Source of the DNA: Nymphaea colorata
Taxonomy: Eukaryota; Streptophyta; Magnoliopsida; Nymphaeales; Nymphaeaceae
Length of the DNA stretch: 64,000 nucleotides
Assembly (NCBI RefSeq): GCF_008831285.2
Contig: NC_045138.2
Location: 35,827,115-35,891,114 of the forward strand
Direction of reading: 5' to 3'
Shown one piece after another: positions 22,181 through 35,764 of this stretch. Made by a program: the position numbers and the translations under genes. Every line of letters starts with the position of its first letter. Within the stretch, counting starts at the first letter, position 1. The notes beneath the pieces are model-generated. The model made no database searches. It saw only the letters and a list, made by a program, of their open reading frames with translations, and was not told where the DNA came from.

Positions 22181-25100
22181 ATGGGGGCTTCGAACTCCAA
22201 GCCGCAAGTTGATAAAGCAATGCTGTTGTGTAGAGAAAGGAAGCGCCTTGTTAGACAAGCCATTGAATGGAGGCAAGCATTAGCTGTTGCTCATGTTTCA
22301 TACCTAAGATCACTCGAGAGTGTAGGGATCGCTCTTAGGAAGCTTGTGGAACCTGGTCCTTTGGCAGATTCCTCCTTGTATACTTCCACTAGTGCAACAC
22401 CTGAACCCTTTGCCTTCACAGACAAGGCTGTTCCTCGATTTTCATATGCTTCTCCTTCTTTGTCCAACCACGTGGAGGCTGCAGAAATTCTTTCTTCGCC
22501 AACGATTTCATCTCCGCGTTCTTCTAGACGGGTCCATGTGAACCATATGAAATCCAACAGGAATATCAGCACCACCATCAAGGAGGAGCCTAATATTCCA
22601 GTACCTGTAACAATGCACAACTCATCAAATACCACTACTCAGATTTCACACACCGAATTTGCTGAAAGTTCCCCTCCTTCTCCCACATCTTCGCACTCAA
22701 GGGAGGCCCCACCCTGGGATTACTTCGACATATTCCCTTCTGTTGACAACACATATCCATTTGAAGCTGGTACCGAAACAAGTCTTGGATTTGAGGAAGC
22801 AGATTATCTTGAACAGCTTCGTGAAGAAGAGGGAATTCCTGATCTGGAAGAGGAAGGAGAAAGGGACTTCGTTAGTAGAAACAGTGAGGGAATTCCTGAT
22901 CTCCCAGCACAGAAGGGTTTTGATGGAGGAAAAGGTGTTGATCATGAATCTGAGCAGGAATCTGAATCATCTTCGGAAGGTGAGGCAGTCCTTAACTCTG
23001 AAAGGCATAGCAGGAAGGTCTCAAGGCATTACTCTCACAGTCGATCACCTGTTAAGGAACCATTAGTGGAAGAGGCAAAATTGACAATGCTTGATAATGA
23101 AAAATGTCCTGTGGAGACAATACCAGATGGAGGTCCAACTGGGGCACTCATTTTAAAAGGAAATGTGCAAACTCAAAGGGGAACCTCCCCTGACAATGTA
23201 GTTTCATCAAAGGATTTTGTGTCAAGTATAAAAGATATTGAGCTTCTTTTTCTTAAAGCTTCCGAATCTGGGAAGGAGGTACAACGGATGCTTGAAGCAA
23301 ATAACATGCATTATCTACCAAATTTTGCTGAAAGAAAAGGTAAGCATCTTTTCTTAGATTACCATGTGCTCTAGTAGTCTTTTCCTGATTCTGTCTTTCC
23401 TTAATCCATAACAGGCTCTCTAAGTGTGGCCTGTCTTGTGTACTGTATATTTGATCTATCTGAGATGCAAGTTATCAGTATCTTTCTCCTTTAGATTTGA
23501 ACCATACAAGATTAACATGCACACTGTGATGCAGCACAAAAAAAATCTCAGGTCTCTTTGTTTCTTTCGGCGTGCCTGGCTTGTTTTGATGACCCTACAT
23601 TTGTTCCTCCTGGTATGTAAACTTATCCCTTTTGGTTCTGGTGGCCTCCTAGCAATTTTCTTTACATGATGACAAAATCTGTCCTTTTATATAATAACGG
23701 TTCTGTAATTTATTAAGAATTAATTGTTTATGATGCTATCCATATTTCTGATAGGTAACATTTGTGCGTACTTTCAAACTATTGAACAACATTTTTCAAT
23801 GTTATACCAATTATGCCACTTTTTTTTCCCACTGTCTTAGCACAAGCACCGGGCACATTGAAGCTTATCACTTGGCATCAGTCACCATCAGCACGTTCTT
23901 CATCGTCAAGGAATCCTTTGGCATCAACGTCTTTGAGGGATGATGTGGATGATAGCAGCAATGATTATGGAGACGCATTTTGCATGAATTCAGGAAGTCA
24001 TGCATCTACACTGGACCGCCTATATGCATGGGAAAGAAAGCTTTCTGATGAAGTCAAGGTGTTTTTTTTATGCTATTTATTATCATGAACAAATATTGAT
24101 TTTTTTTTTTGCTATTTATATTATTAGTCTCCCAATATGCATTCTACATGATTCTGGGTACCAGAGATTGAATAATGTTTTCAGCACTGGAAACTCAAAC
24201 CTTCAAGCTAGATGTTTGATACTGCTCTCATCAAAATTTAAGCTGATTTATCAACGTTTAGCTGGTTGGACTTTCAAGAATTTAATAGAAAACATCTTGC
24301 ACTGCTACCAACTTCCTATTTAAGGAAAACCTTGAAATTAGTGAGCATGTCACAAAGATTACTGAAATGTGCAGCTTCTGTTGGCAATCTGCTTCACAAA
24401 ATTTGAAAGCTAAGTTGTGTAGAGCATGCAGGTATATGGACAGGGCCCTAAAACTGAAAACTGCAAGCTGGAGTAATAGTATTTCATGTTATCCCTTTTT
24501 GTCCTCTTAGCAAAATAACATAAAATCTAATTGGTTTTGTTTTGAAAATAGCTACCATTGCTTTTTCATTACATTCAAGTTACTCTGCTGAAATTGTTTC
24601 TTCAAGATTGATATTTTTGTCTTGTTGCCGCTTTTTGTATGGGATTCATTTGTTATGTAGTTGAAAATTCAGTAACCTTCTTGCCATGATTTTCAAATTG
24701 AATGGGTTTGGAGACAATCATACTCTTGCACGTGTACACATTTCCTTGTTTATGGTGGAATTCTATTGGAGACCTGGAAAGAGAAAATTTAAAATCACTT
24801 GCATTGAGGTTTGTGACCATGAGCGTGTGTCCTCTATTGTTTGTCATCCTGTTGTAGTACCTTAATTGGTTCACTTTTCTAAAGTAATTCTGAAAGCCTC
24901 CTACGATTCCATTAATGTAGAATAATTTAAGCTGATGTTGTTTACCCAAATACCTTAATGCATGGAAAATCTTGACACTAGTTTGTTTCATTCTTATAGG
25001 CTAGTGGATTCATCAGAAGGGAATACGATATGCAATGCAAACAACTTAGACATCTACAAGCAAGGGATGAAAAAAGTGTACGGATTGACAAAGCACGGGC

Positions 25101-26201
25101 TAGAGTTAAGGATCTTCATTCAAGAATCCTAGTTGCCATTCAGCGTATAGACTCAATATCAAGGAAAATTGAGGAGTTAAGGGACAAGGAGCTGCATCCG
25201 CAACTTGAGGAGTTGGTTGGAGGGTACTTCCTTGCAATCTCAATATCAATCATTCATACAAAACCGGTTTTCAATTAATTTCTTCAACCCGGTCTTGCAC
25301 TTTTTTCATCTTAGGGCGCAGGATATTGTATGTGCAGGAAAAACTTAGTTGTTACGGCAGAGAAAATAATAGGATATTATAACTTCTATTACTTATCTTT
25401 GAAGTTATAAATTTCACATCCAAACATTTGGTGAATGCACAAGAAAAGAAAACCAGTCACACACTGTCACGCTTCCTGCCCTGAACATGTTTCTTGTGCT
25501 GACACAGGTTAGCTCAAATGTGGAAAATGATGTTTGAATGCCATCAGAACCAGCATGCAATTGTTACTGCAGCATATCTTAGCACACAAGCTGAATTTCC
25601 AGCCAACTCTCAACTTCATAGACAGCTGGCCATTGATCTGGTAAATGAACTGAGTTCCTTGAACCTAAGCTTCACAAAATGGATGTCAGCACAAAAATCA
25701 TATTTGAAGTCTCTCTATGATTGGCTGCTTAAGTGTGTTCCCCAACGCCATAAATCAGAAACAAGGAGGAAAAGACAGAACATGCAGTTTTCACCTCGTA
25801 AGGATGGTGCACCACCGATATTCGTTACCTGCCGTGACTGGTTTGACCAACTTAATGGGCTACCAGTTAAGGAAATCTCTTGTGCAGTAAAAAATCTAGC
25901 ACATGAAGTTCAGTGCCTTTTGCCACCTGAAGAAGACAAGCGGACAAGGGATTCAAAGCTCACCTCACTGTCATGGAAAATAAAGGGACACAATGATGTC
26001 GATGGATATAGGCCTGTGGACCTTGAGTACAGAGAAACTCATGCAAACTTGCATTCTGGGTTTGATAGTTTGCGGTCAAGCCTAGTTGATTTTTTTGAGG
26101 AATTAGTTTTGTTTGCAGCAAAGTCATCAGAAATGTACGAGTATGTCAAAACAACCACTTTGGAAGCCCACGTTCACTATCATCAGGACATAAAAAAGTG
26201 A
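22181..26201 (+). CDS. DUF630/DUF632 protein (NRG2/REL2 type)
   Basis: Exons are 22181-23339, 23841-24058, 25000-25223 and 25508-26201, GT-AG and in phase, giving 764 residues. The N-terminus MGASNSKPQVDKAMLLCRER is the DUF630 hallmark, with Gly2 in a myristoylation context, followed by RQAIEWRQALAVAHVSYLRSL. A long acidic, Ser-rich linker (about residues 60-340) follows. DUF632 begins near SSIKDIELLFLKASESGKEV (about residue 350) and runs to about 700, with ASTLDRLYAWERKLSDEVK, SRKIEELRDKELHPQLEEL and LAQMWKMMFECHQ. The domain is largely helical. Family members include rice REL2, which affects leaf rolling, and Arabidopsis NRG2, which acts in nitrate signalling; some are called bZIP-like, although no bZIP domain is visible here. 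Plasma-membrane attachment is inferred from the N-terminus. The role of this member cannot be fixed from sequence. Confidence 0.92.
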
Positions 26202-28501
26202 ATTGTTGATTGGGGTCGTATATGGTACTATACTTGGTAGGAATTAACTGGTGAGGAGACATTTTGACGCTTTTTCGTTGAGTGCATAATTACATCAAAT
26301 AGGAAGGTTTATTCTACATATGAGGTTGTAAATTGAAGTGAATAAATAGGCTTTACTTTGAGGCGGTTCTGAAGTTACACAATAAAAATGTAAATTTGGT
26401 TCTCATATTGTCAGGAAATTGTAATTATGTCATTTCATCTCTTTAAGAAAATGTTTTCCTGATTTTGTGGTGCATGTGTCTGAACTCTATAAGCTGTGAG
26501 GGCATATCAGTGGATTTGCTCCTCCCATTTTTGTGCTCATCAGGCCACCTACTCCATTCTTCTCTACACTGCTTGTCTGACGCGTTTGAACATAACTCAC
26601 ACTTTGGTCTACACTGCAAGTATGCACACTAAACCAGTCCATTGTTTGTTTTGTTGTTCTTGTGCTCATGAACTGAAACTGAGATCATTTTCCTTTCTGT
26701 TTCCGTTCGTCTGCTGGACACTGAAACTGGGGCATAGCCGCATAGCACTTTGACATGGCTGGAACCTGGACCTCCTTCGGACCTTCAGTAATTGGCCGTA
26801 AAGATATTTGCGTTTACATGATGGAAGCAAGCGAGAACGTCCATGAGATTACTCTTGGATGTTTGGCTGCGACTGCTTAAAGTTGCTAGTTGGTGGCAAC
26901 TGTAAGGAGATCAATCTAGCCGATCATTTAGTCGATCAGGAAGGTTGCCCTTTGTTTAGGCAGTTCAGTTTAAGAGAATGAGATTGTTCACATTCCTGTC
27001 AAATTTCAAGTTATCTTTTGTGTCTTTCCCGTTTCTATAGATAATATTGAACTTTTGTTGGATGGTTAGATGACTGCCTCTGCGAGGGTTCAGGACTGGC
27101 CTTCCTGATTCATCTCCTCCAAGCTCATCTGATATGAATCCTACTAAAATTTCTGTCTTGGGTTTAGGGGGTCATCTCTTGTTTCAACAGTGAAGTGATT
27201 GGGTCCTACAAGCTAAATCCTGAAAAAATCATCCGAAAATACTAAACAAAAGAATCGGGACGAGCAGAGCCAATGTGCTACATCACAATTTAAAACTATA
27301 AAATTTATAGTGTTAAAAGGAATAATATTTTTCATAAATCAACATATATTGAAATAGTGAAAATTTCCCTTTCCCTTTTTTGTTGTTTCGAGCTAAGGTT
27401 ATGTTGACATTGTCTTTCCCATGGATCAGATCAGCCTCTTCACCTAGAAAATAACATCGGTTGGCATTTTCTCTTTTCATGTAAAGCTGGTGAGCTTGTC
27501 GGTTTACGTTGGGCACTTGACTGAACCGAAATCTCAAAACCTGAACAGCAACATTTATTCCTTGACCAACGCCAATTAAAATAGGGGTTTAGGTTTGACC
27601 TATGGTTTTTCTTTTTATCGTGATCACACGTTGGACTTGACCCAGCCTGGAGTGGAGTGTCTCTCGCAATCATTAAATGCAAATGATTTCCGCTTCCTTC
27701 TTTCTATTGTCACATAATCGTTAAATAACCGAAAGTTTGCAGTACCACCCATTCTCATTCTTTAATTTTTAATCAAATGAAGCTGCTTCCCTTGAAGCTT
27801 AAATCTGATGGCACACCCCATATATCTTAATTGTGTTGTACTATTAATGGGTTTGATTTGATAATATATATTTCTTGGCTGGAGTCTCTATCTATAATGT
27901 TTTGGTTGTGATAACTTGTTGACTCAAACCAGCAATTCCTTTAACCCCTTGCCTTCCCACCGTCTGCAATTTCAAAACATACACACTCTAACTTGCCAGG
28001 ATCACTTTACTATTATTTTTTTGATACAAAACGTAATCCTTCCAAGTTATAGCTTATTTTTTTACAAAAATGTTGAAAACCATTTTTACTTCTACTAAGA
28101 ATCATGTGGTTTGCGTGATCACATAAGTTATTAATTGAGGATTGAATTTTTTATTAGTTGGTTTCTGGATCTGGTCCAATTATTTTCCAGATGCCGCCAA
28201 GTGAAGCGGGCACAATGTCACTTAACCAAGCAGCGGCTAAAAGACTCAGTGGGTTTTTAAAAAGCCAGATTTGGATCTTAAAATCTTAAAAGATGTCCGA
28301 AATCCAAATTGGGAAGGTGGGAGGTGGCTCGGAGCAAAGAAGAGAAGGTGGGAAAGAAAGGAGAGAAGAACCTAGAAGGGGGGGAAGAGTTGCTGGCCGC
28401 AGCGGGAGGCGATCCAGGAAAGAGGGAAGGATCGGAAAAGGGTGCTTGGCGACTCCACGACCCTTCTCGCTTCTCCGGCGGCTGGAATCTGGGTGGAGGG
28501 G
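26202..28501. other. Intergenic stretch upstream of the ERGIC3-like gene
   Basis: The first few hundred bases should be the 3' UTR of the DUF630/632 gene and the last 200 the purine-rich leader of the next gene. I see no gene between them; short ORFs here have no recognisable features. Confidence 0.5.
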
Positions 28502-31500
28502 ATGGATTTTCTGAACAAGGTCAGGAATCTGGACGCCTACCCTAAGATCAACGAGGACTTCTACAGCAGGACGCTCTCCGGAGGACTCATCACCGTCGTC
28601 TCTTCCATTTTCATCTTCTTGTTGGTCTTCTCGGAATTCAGTGGGTTTCTCTACCACTTCCTTCTTGAGCTTATTGTTTTCCATAGGATGGTCCAGTCCT
28701 TTCTTCATTTCATGAGCGTGTCTGCTCATCACGGGGTGTTGAGTCCAGTTGATGCCTTCCAATAGGATTATAAACCATAGGTGAAGGTGAAGGTGCAGGT
28801 ATGCTTTTTTTAGGAGGAATTTTGTATAGGGTTCTTAAGAGGTGGACATGTTCCTTTCTTATAAGGGTTCTGTTGGAAGAAGGGAGAAACTACTCGCGTC
28901 TCCGGACGTTTTCTATCTTTTTCATGACCCAGCCAAGATTCAGTGTCGTTTTTCTATACTCTCTTATTCTGCTTTTGTTTCCTTCACAACCTGGCGATGG
29001 TTTTAGCTGCTTGAGAGTTTCAAGTTCGAAAGGCCGACACCATAATTGTGATCTTTGCTGACGAGATGAAATTTTGAGAAATCCAAGGAAACGACTAAGC
29101 TTTCTCTTCGCTGATTTACTTGGGATTCTGTTTCGTTGTTGGGAAAGAAATGTTACTGTCTTTAGGAAGTTGAGATTTACTGTTCTTTTCCCGGAGAAAA
29201 GTAACGGCGGAAGTGATAGGCTTCTGCCTCCCCGTGATTTTGTTAAGGTGTTTGTTATTGGAAAGCAATTCAGTAAGCTGTTACTTAGTCCTTTTTTGTT
29301 ATTTTGCCCGTTTCTTTTTTTACAGGAGCTTATCTTCATCCTGTTACCGTCTCGGAGCTGACTGTCGACGTGAGAAGAGGAGGAACTCTCCGCATCAATG
29401 TTGTATCTCTTTCTTGGTCGTTTATAGTTTCTGTTTCTCACTCGTGAATTTTGCAATTGCTGCTGGAATGAGGGAATTGGGCTTTCTTGAATTTGTTATA
29501 TGTCGCCATGATCGTAGGATACCCCTTTTTTTTGTTCTTCTTCTTACTGGGAGTGGGACCCGATTGTATTGTTCCGCGCCAGTTTCTAAGATAAAGAGAG
29601 GGGATAGTTTTGAGAATGTTTTATTAATTAGCAATTGCTGCCATCTTTGGGTTTAGTACATTATAATAGATTTGATTCTTTTATACAGCTCGATGTGACT
29701 TTTCCAGCTCTAGCATGTTCTGTCGTTAGTCTTGATGCAATGGACATCAGTGGGGAGCAACATTTTGATATTGTAAGTTGCTTCATTGAGAAGATTGAAG
29801 TTATTGTTCTACCAAATGAAATATGGTTAGGTCGTTTTCTTTTCTAAGTGGAGCTGGGTTTGAGTTATTGCTTAAGCCCCATTTTTATTTCTTGTAGAGA
29901 CATGACATATTCAAGAAGAGGATTGATCAGCATGGTAATGTCATTGGGACGAGGTCAGATGGAATTGGTTCACCCAAGGTCTTGATGACTTTTCCTTTTA
30001 CTTAGGGTAGTTGAAAATTTTCCACATTGTAATAATATTGGATATTTACCTTGCGATTTTGATACAATGATGTCTTGTTTTTATGTTATTCCTTTTTTTT
30101 TGCTTGGGAGAGGTGGAGGGATCATGTGGAATATGGTAATTGTTATGGTAGCAAAGTCTCCTAGTGCCGTTCAATGAATAATAGATAGTCACATCTTCTT
30201 TGTAGATGTAATTTTTTTTTCCTTGCACGGTGTCAAAGTATGTATGTTTTCTTGGTGATACTTTGAGCATTTGATTATGTAGGTATTTTTGAAGGCAACT
30301 TGTATGTACAAAGTGCTGTATGGGGATAACATGTTATAGACTAGTCACAAATAACATCTCGGAGTTTTAAACGGTGAGGTTTTTCTCGGTATAATACTGC
30401 GAAAAAACGGAAAAAATATGGTAAATTTTAAAAATTTTAAAAAGCTAAAATTGGGAAAAAATAAAATAAGTGAGACACTAATAACACAAACATCAAAAGA
30501 TAAGTAGATTTGCAACAAATAAAAAATAGAAAATGAACAAAAAAAAACTGTTTGACATTAAAAAAACTGAAAAAATGAAAAAAACTGAAAAAATTGCGAG
30601 TTCAAAAAAAACACATTTTATTTAAAGTTTTAAACGGCTAGTTAATTTGTTGCGTTTTTTTTTTGCGTTTTTTTGAAAAAAACGTGTTTTATGTTGAAGT
30701 TTACCATCTTGATCAAATGCACGAAAGTGCAAAATGTCATCTGGCTTTTATGTTGAAGTTGGTGCACATTGTGTATTTCCCTACTGATAAGAATACTAAT
30801 TTGCTTTTTTACATCTCCCATGCAGTTCTTGTCTAAAATTGTCGCTTTCATTGTTCTTATAGTTTCTTGTTATTGATTCTATGAAACACCATTGGCTCAT
30901 GGTAACCTTAACATTCTCAAGGAATCTCTTAGTTTTTAAATCTGCCTTGGTGTTTGTACCATGTAGTGGCAAAGGAAGAAACGTGGAGATTGACTTTCTT
31001 TAGTTTCAGTAATATTGTAGTCTAGTTGTTTTCAGCTGTCCGATGCATTAAATATATGTAATATTGTAATGCCATACAGTACAGAAATGGTTCCTTTTAC
31101 AATGCTTTGTGCCTATCCTTTGTGAAAGCCATTCAAATCCTTATGTTACAATACTGTCCCAAATGTAGATGATAAATACCATATTGCTATGAAGTATGAA
31201 CAAAAAAGACATGTGGGCATGATAGAACAATGAAAACCAGAACAGAAGCATCAAGATTCAGAAGCAATAATCAAATAAAATGTAACAGAAGTTACATGCT
31301 TCAATTGTGCTAATGTCTTGAGGAAAAACCATAAAAATGTACTAGATCAAAATGAGTGAAACGGTTCTGAAGATCAGGTCTATAACGATAAAAAGAATAT
31401 CCTCTAAAACCTTAGCTTGATGGGACCACTTTAACGCGATCCTCAAATTCTACATCAACATTCAGTTTCATACTCTCAAGAAACTAGAATATGAAGAAAT

Positions 31501-34500
31501 ACAAGAAATACGTAAATCCCTTGGGAATGCTTAAATTCCTTTCATACACTATCTACTGATATCATGTTGATGTTTTTCTTTTTCCTCACAGTATATCTTT
31601 TTCATCCTGATGCTACATTTTCTATATGGCTTTCTTGTGCAAGTGCTGATGGTAACTATCATTAAACATCAATGATGAATGTCATTTATCATCTTTAATT
31701 GTTTCAGATTGAAAAGCCCCTACAGAGACATGGAGGAAGGCTTGAGCATAATGAGACATACTGTGGTTCTTGTTATGGTGCAGAAGTGGTATGCTTTTCT
31801 TTGAATTGTTATCTCAGTTTCTATAGATTTTTCTTCGGAAAACTTATTTCCCAAATAAATGGGCAACATTGTGCAGGAGGCTGATTGTAGCTCTGTATAA
31901 TTCCATGTTTTCTAAAATCATTTGAAATTTGTAATTGCTGAATTTATTTTTTAAACATATGTCCTGCTGAAACTGTTTAAACGTATGTCCTTGATAACCA
32001 CAACTTATCTTCTTGAAAGAGCTGCTTTACCAAGTAACGGATGCTTAGATATTTCTTACTGAACCTCTGATCATTTCATGCTACCTTAATGTAGTCAGAT
32101 GATGATTGTTGTAACTCATGTGAAGAAGTTCGTGAGGCCTATCGGAAAAAAGGCTGGGCACTGTCAAATGCTGACTTGATTGATCAGGTAGTTTTTTAAT
32201 TTTTGCAACCACCATTACTGATACTTCAATGTCAATAGACCACATATTATCAGTCTCCATTGCACATAGGTTTGCATGATATCCCTGGAGTTTTGGTAGT
32301 CTTCTATAATTGTGAGATCGTCTGGCTAGGTGCTTAACTTGTATGAAATGATTTTTCCCCTGTTTATCTTATGGCATCTTGATTTTCAGGGTTTTTCTTT
32401 TTCGAAAAGTTATAAGCTGATTGGACTCTGCCCCACCGGGCTTACCTATCTTGAAAAAAGAAAATTACAAAGATCATAATATGATCCTTTTTTCCTACTT
32501 AACTAGCTTGTTAAGAAACTTTGTTCTGCTTACCTTCTCAAAAGGGATGATTGTTGAGCAAATGCAAAAGTGAAAGGGGGTTCTGAATTTACTCCAATCA
32601 GTGTTGACCTGTGTAGTTATAAGTGCTAGGCAGGTTTAGGTGGTGGATGGGGATGAAAATGTTCGGATTTGGGTCAGGTCTGGCCTTTTCCGGATTCAAG
32701 TAACTGGATGCTGTGTAATCTGATTTGAACCCAAGCCTGACCCTTGTGATGCCTACCTGCACCTGAGACGCATCGACTCAGACATGGCAGCCTTTTTGAT
32801 GGTCTGTGTTACTTGGCTAAATAGTTTCAGAAACTAAATCCTGTTTAAGCTTCTGTTCCCAAACCCAGTCTAACATTTATTAGGATTTAACATGTAAAAA
32901 ATAGAAATGGAAAACCCAAAAATTACATGAACAGCTCATCTTGATTCCCAACATTCCATCTAAAGCTAAAGAGTCCTGCTTAGTCACGTGTACCTAGTTT
33001 GGGATTCAGAAGCTAGAAACAGCATTATCCTGGCTGCAAGGCATTAGCAGCCCTAACGGCAATCTAGTATCCCCTTAAGAGGGTGATGGTTGTGCAATTC
33101 TGTACTTTTATGTTCACAGGGTGCAGTTGTTGAAGAGGATCGTTTTCTCATTTTGTGTCATTTCCTTTTTACTTGTCAAGCTATCATTTCATTATGTTTT
33201 CTAGGAGAGATCCTGCAATGTTCATTTTTTTTTTAACTTTAGAATGCTGTCACTATCCTGTTGTGATCTAAGTTAAAACTTTACTCATGATTGGTTTTCA
33301 TGCAGTGCAAAAGAGAGGGCTTTCTTCAGAAGATAAAAGAAGAAGAAGGTGAAGGATGCAACATTCATGGTTTTTTGGAAGTCAATAAAGTTGCTGGCAA
33401 TTTTCACTTTGCCCCTGGGAAGAGCTTTCATCAAGCAAACGTCCATGTCCATGACTTACTAGTGTTTGAGAAGGATAGTTTTAATGTAATGTAGTCATTC
33501 TTGCTAATATTTCTGGAAAAATGTTAAGCATAACAGAGGAGAGAAGCATGAATTTAGTTTTTAGCTTCTAACCTGTCTAATCTGGATATGGATAGGGAAA
33601 GAGAGGGAATCAGGGAATGTAGTATTTAGCTTGTCTTTTATGAGATCTTTAACACTCTTTACATTTTATTCAGCTAAGTCACAAGATAAATAAGCTGTCC
33701 TTTGGAGATGATTTTCCAGGTGTTGTAAATCCACTTGATGGGTAAGTATCTATTTTCATTTTGACCAAGTCGTTTACCTTCAACTTACATTTTCTTTTCA
33801 CAGAGTTGTCTAAATTCAAGTTACCAGACTGGACTGATCAACACTGTACTTCCAGTTGCATGATATGGAAGTTCCTGATTTTGCTTCTGAATCTTGCAGT
33901 GTGCAGTGGATACAACATACACTTTCTGGAGCTTATCAATATTTCATTAAGGTACAATTCTCCCTTTTTCTGATGTCTACCTGTTCACTTCTGGGTTAGA
34001 AATTATAATTAGGTTTTGCTGTTAAAGCTGTCTAGTGTTTTTTTGCCTTAGAATCTGTTTGAATTCATTGGTATTGTCGATACTTTAATGCACTTTTACT
34101 GAATATTCTATCTTCCAGTGATGTTGCTGCCAGATTCTTTATTTCATTCTGTCTGATTATTCTATGGTTACATTTAAGGTGGTCTTAGATGCTTTTTTTT
34201 TTCCCTCATTTTTCCAAAGGTTGTCCCTACGATCTACACTGATGTTAGGGGACGCACGATCGAGTCTAACCAGGTAGCTCTTTTTCTTGACATTCTAACT
34301 CCAAGCTGATGATTGAGTATCCATATAATTGCACCAACTACCTCATCTGGTATCTGTTTCTGCAGTTCTCCGTAACTGAGCACTTCAAAGATGATAGTGG
34401 TCGGACTCAGTCCCTTCCAGGAGTTTTCTTTTTCTATGACTTGTCTCCAATTAAGGTGCGTCTGAATTTTCCGCTATTGGCATGTCCTGTATCTGCAAAA

Positions 34501-35764
34501 GGTGCATTTCGTTCATGAATGAAGAGTGGTGCTAATGATCAATCTGCAGTAATGGTCCTTTTTTTACCCTTTTGGCGAACCTGCTAAAAAGGGAGAGTTC
34601 TTCATATTGCTTGCCATGACGGCTGTTGCATTCAGTGTCTAATGCCTGTGCTGGGCAAAGTTAAAATATAAAAAAACTGCTGGAGAAAAAGTAAGGAATA
34701 TGAATATGCAACTGATAAATTCATCTTCGATGCAGATAGAGAGCACATTTGAATGTTAAAACTGGGTGTGTAAATGGTTTGGTTTTGGATATGAAGTTCC
34801 GTTTTTAAGATGCACCAGTTGTGATTTCCTATCTATTCAGTTGTCCTAATTTCCTAAATTAACCCATTTGCACTTCTAGTTTTAGGATTAAGCCAAAATC
34901 GCTTTTGTTTTTTGCAAGAACAAATGACCACATCAATGGTGGGAGACCTTACCTTGCTGGTTTAACTGGTCGAACTGTTTAAATACTCCCAAGTGAAGCC
35001 TCTTGGTCCTTCAGGAACCATCAACAGAGAAGTGCCATGGCAATGGGACTATGTCCTGCCTACGAAAGGCCGGCCATCCACTGACCGGAGTCCTCTCCAC
35101 TTGTGACAACCTGTTGCATTCTCAAAACCTTATTTGGTCTTAAGATCATTATATGATGTGAGACAAAATGAAAGCATGGGTTGGAGATGCAGATATTTAG
35201 TTGGAAGTAGAAAGTGCTAAATCTGCAATCAAGATGATCCACACAAACTAATATCGATCCTTTTAGAAGTCACTGTCTTCCCTAATAGAAACTAATTGTA
35301 CTATCTGCATGATTCTTATTGTTTAGGACTTTATGGAGACCTGTAACTTGCCTGTGGGGCTGTAGTAGAAGCTCAGTTATATTTCTTTATTGTTTTTGTT
35401 AAGTTATCCAGTTTCGGTCATGCTTAAGACTTTTGACTTTGGTATTGAATGATGTGAATCTACTGAGGGACTTTTCATGTATTACAGGTGAATTTTACGG
35501 AGTCAAAAGTATCATTTCTACATTTTCTAACGAGCGTCTGTGCTATAGTTGGAGGTCCTTCATCTCTAAACTAAGTCCATTTTTCCAACATTTGCTGAAA
35601 GTTGAAACAGATGGCTTACGAGTCATGTTTTGGCGTCACTTGTGTGAACTGGTGTTTGCTATGTCCAAATTTCAGGTATTTTCACTGTCGCGGGGATAGT
35701 GGACTCCTTTGTGTATCACGGTCAAAGGATGAAGAAGAAGATGGCGTTAGGCAAGTTCAGTTGA
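28502..35764 (+). CDS. ERGIC3/Erv46-like ER-Golgi cargo receptor
   Basis: Thirteen exons: 28502-28640, 29326-29399, 29689-29772, 29898-29978, 31708-31788, 32095-32187, 33306-33485, 33674-33741, 33901-33952, 34220-34273, 34366-34455, 35488-35554 and 35676-35764. They join in phase to 383 residues, the usual length for plant members. Erv46/ERGIC3 proteins cycle between ER and Golgi in COPII/COPI vesicles with Erv41 and retrieve escaped ER proteins. Visible features: MDFLNKVRNLDAYPKINEDF start; first membrane helix about 29-46; lumenal VTFPALACSVVSLDAMDISGE; cysteines in YCGSCYG and DCCNSCEE; ANVHVHDLLVF; SLPGVFFFYDLSPIK; second helix about 343-368 (VCAIVG...IVDSF); short cytosolic tail with KKK and final GKFS. 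The exon 2 donor (AAT|GTTGTA) is weak. One intron (29979-31707) carries an AT-rich repeat. Confidence 0.94.
30366..30693 (+). repeat. AT-rich dispersed repeat, copy A
   Basis: Begins with a GGTGAGGTTTTTCTCGGTAT block and ends with GAAAAAAACGTGTTTT; the interior is A-rich. A second copy with the same order of blocks lies at 55634-55883. It is in an intron of the ERGIC3-like gene. Boundaries are approximate. Confidence 0.55.

Noticed and set aside
21978-22283. 101-codon ORF overlapping the start of the DUF630/632 gene
   Set aside because: It opens with TTG, not ATG, so it is not a standard uORF; the true ATG uORFs are listed separately.
28286-28762. 158-codon minus ORF
   Set aside because: Antisense of the leader and first exon of the ERGIC3-like gene, which has clear family identity.
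28890-29656. Long ORFs on both strands
   Set aside because: They lie largely in the first and second introns of the ERGIC3-like gene and lack recognisable features.
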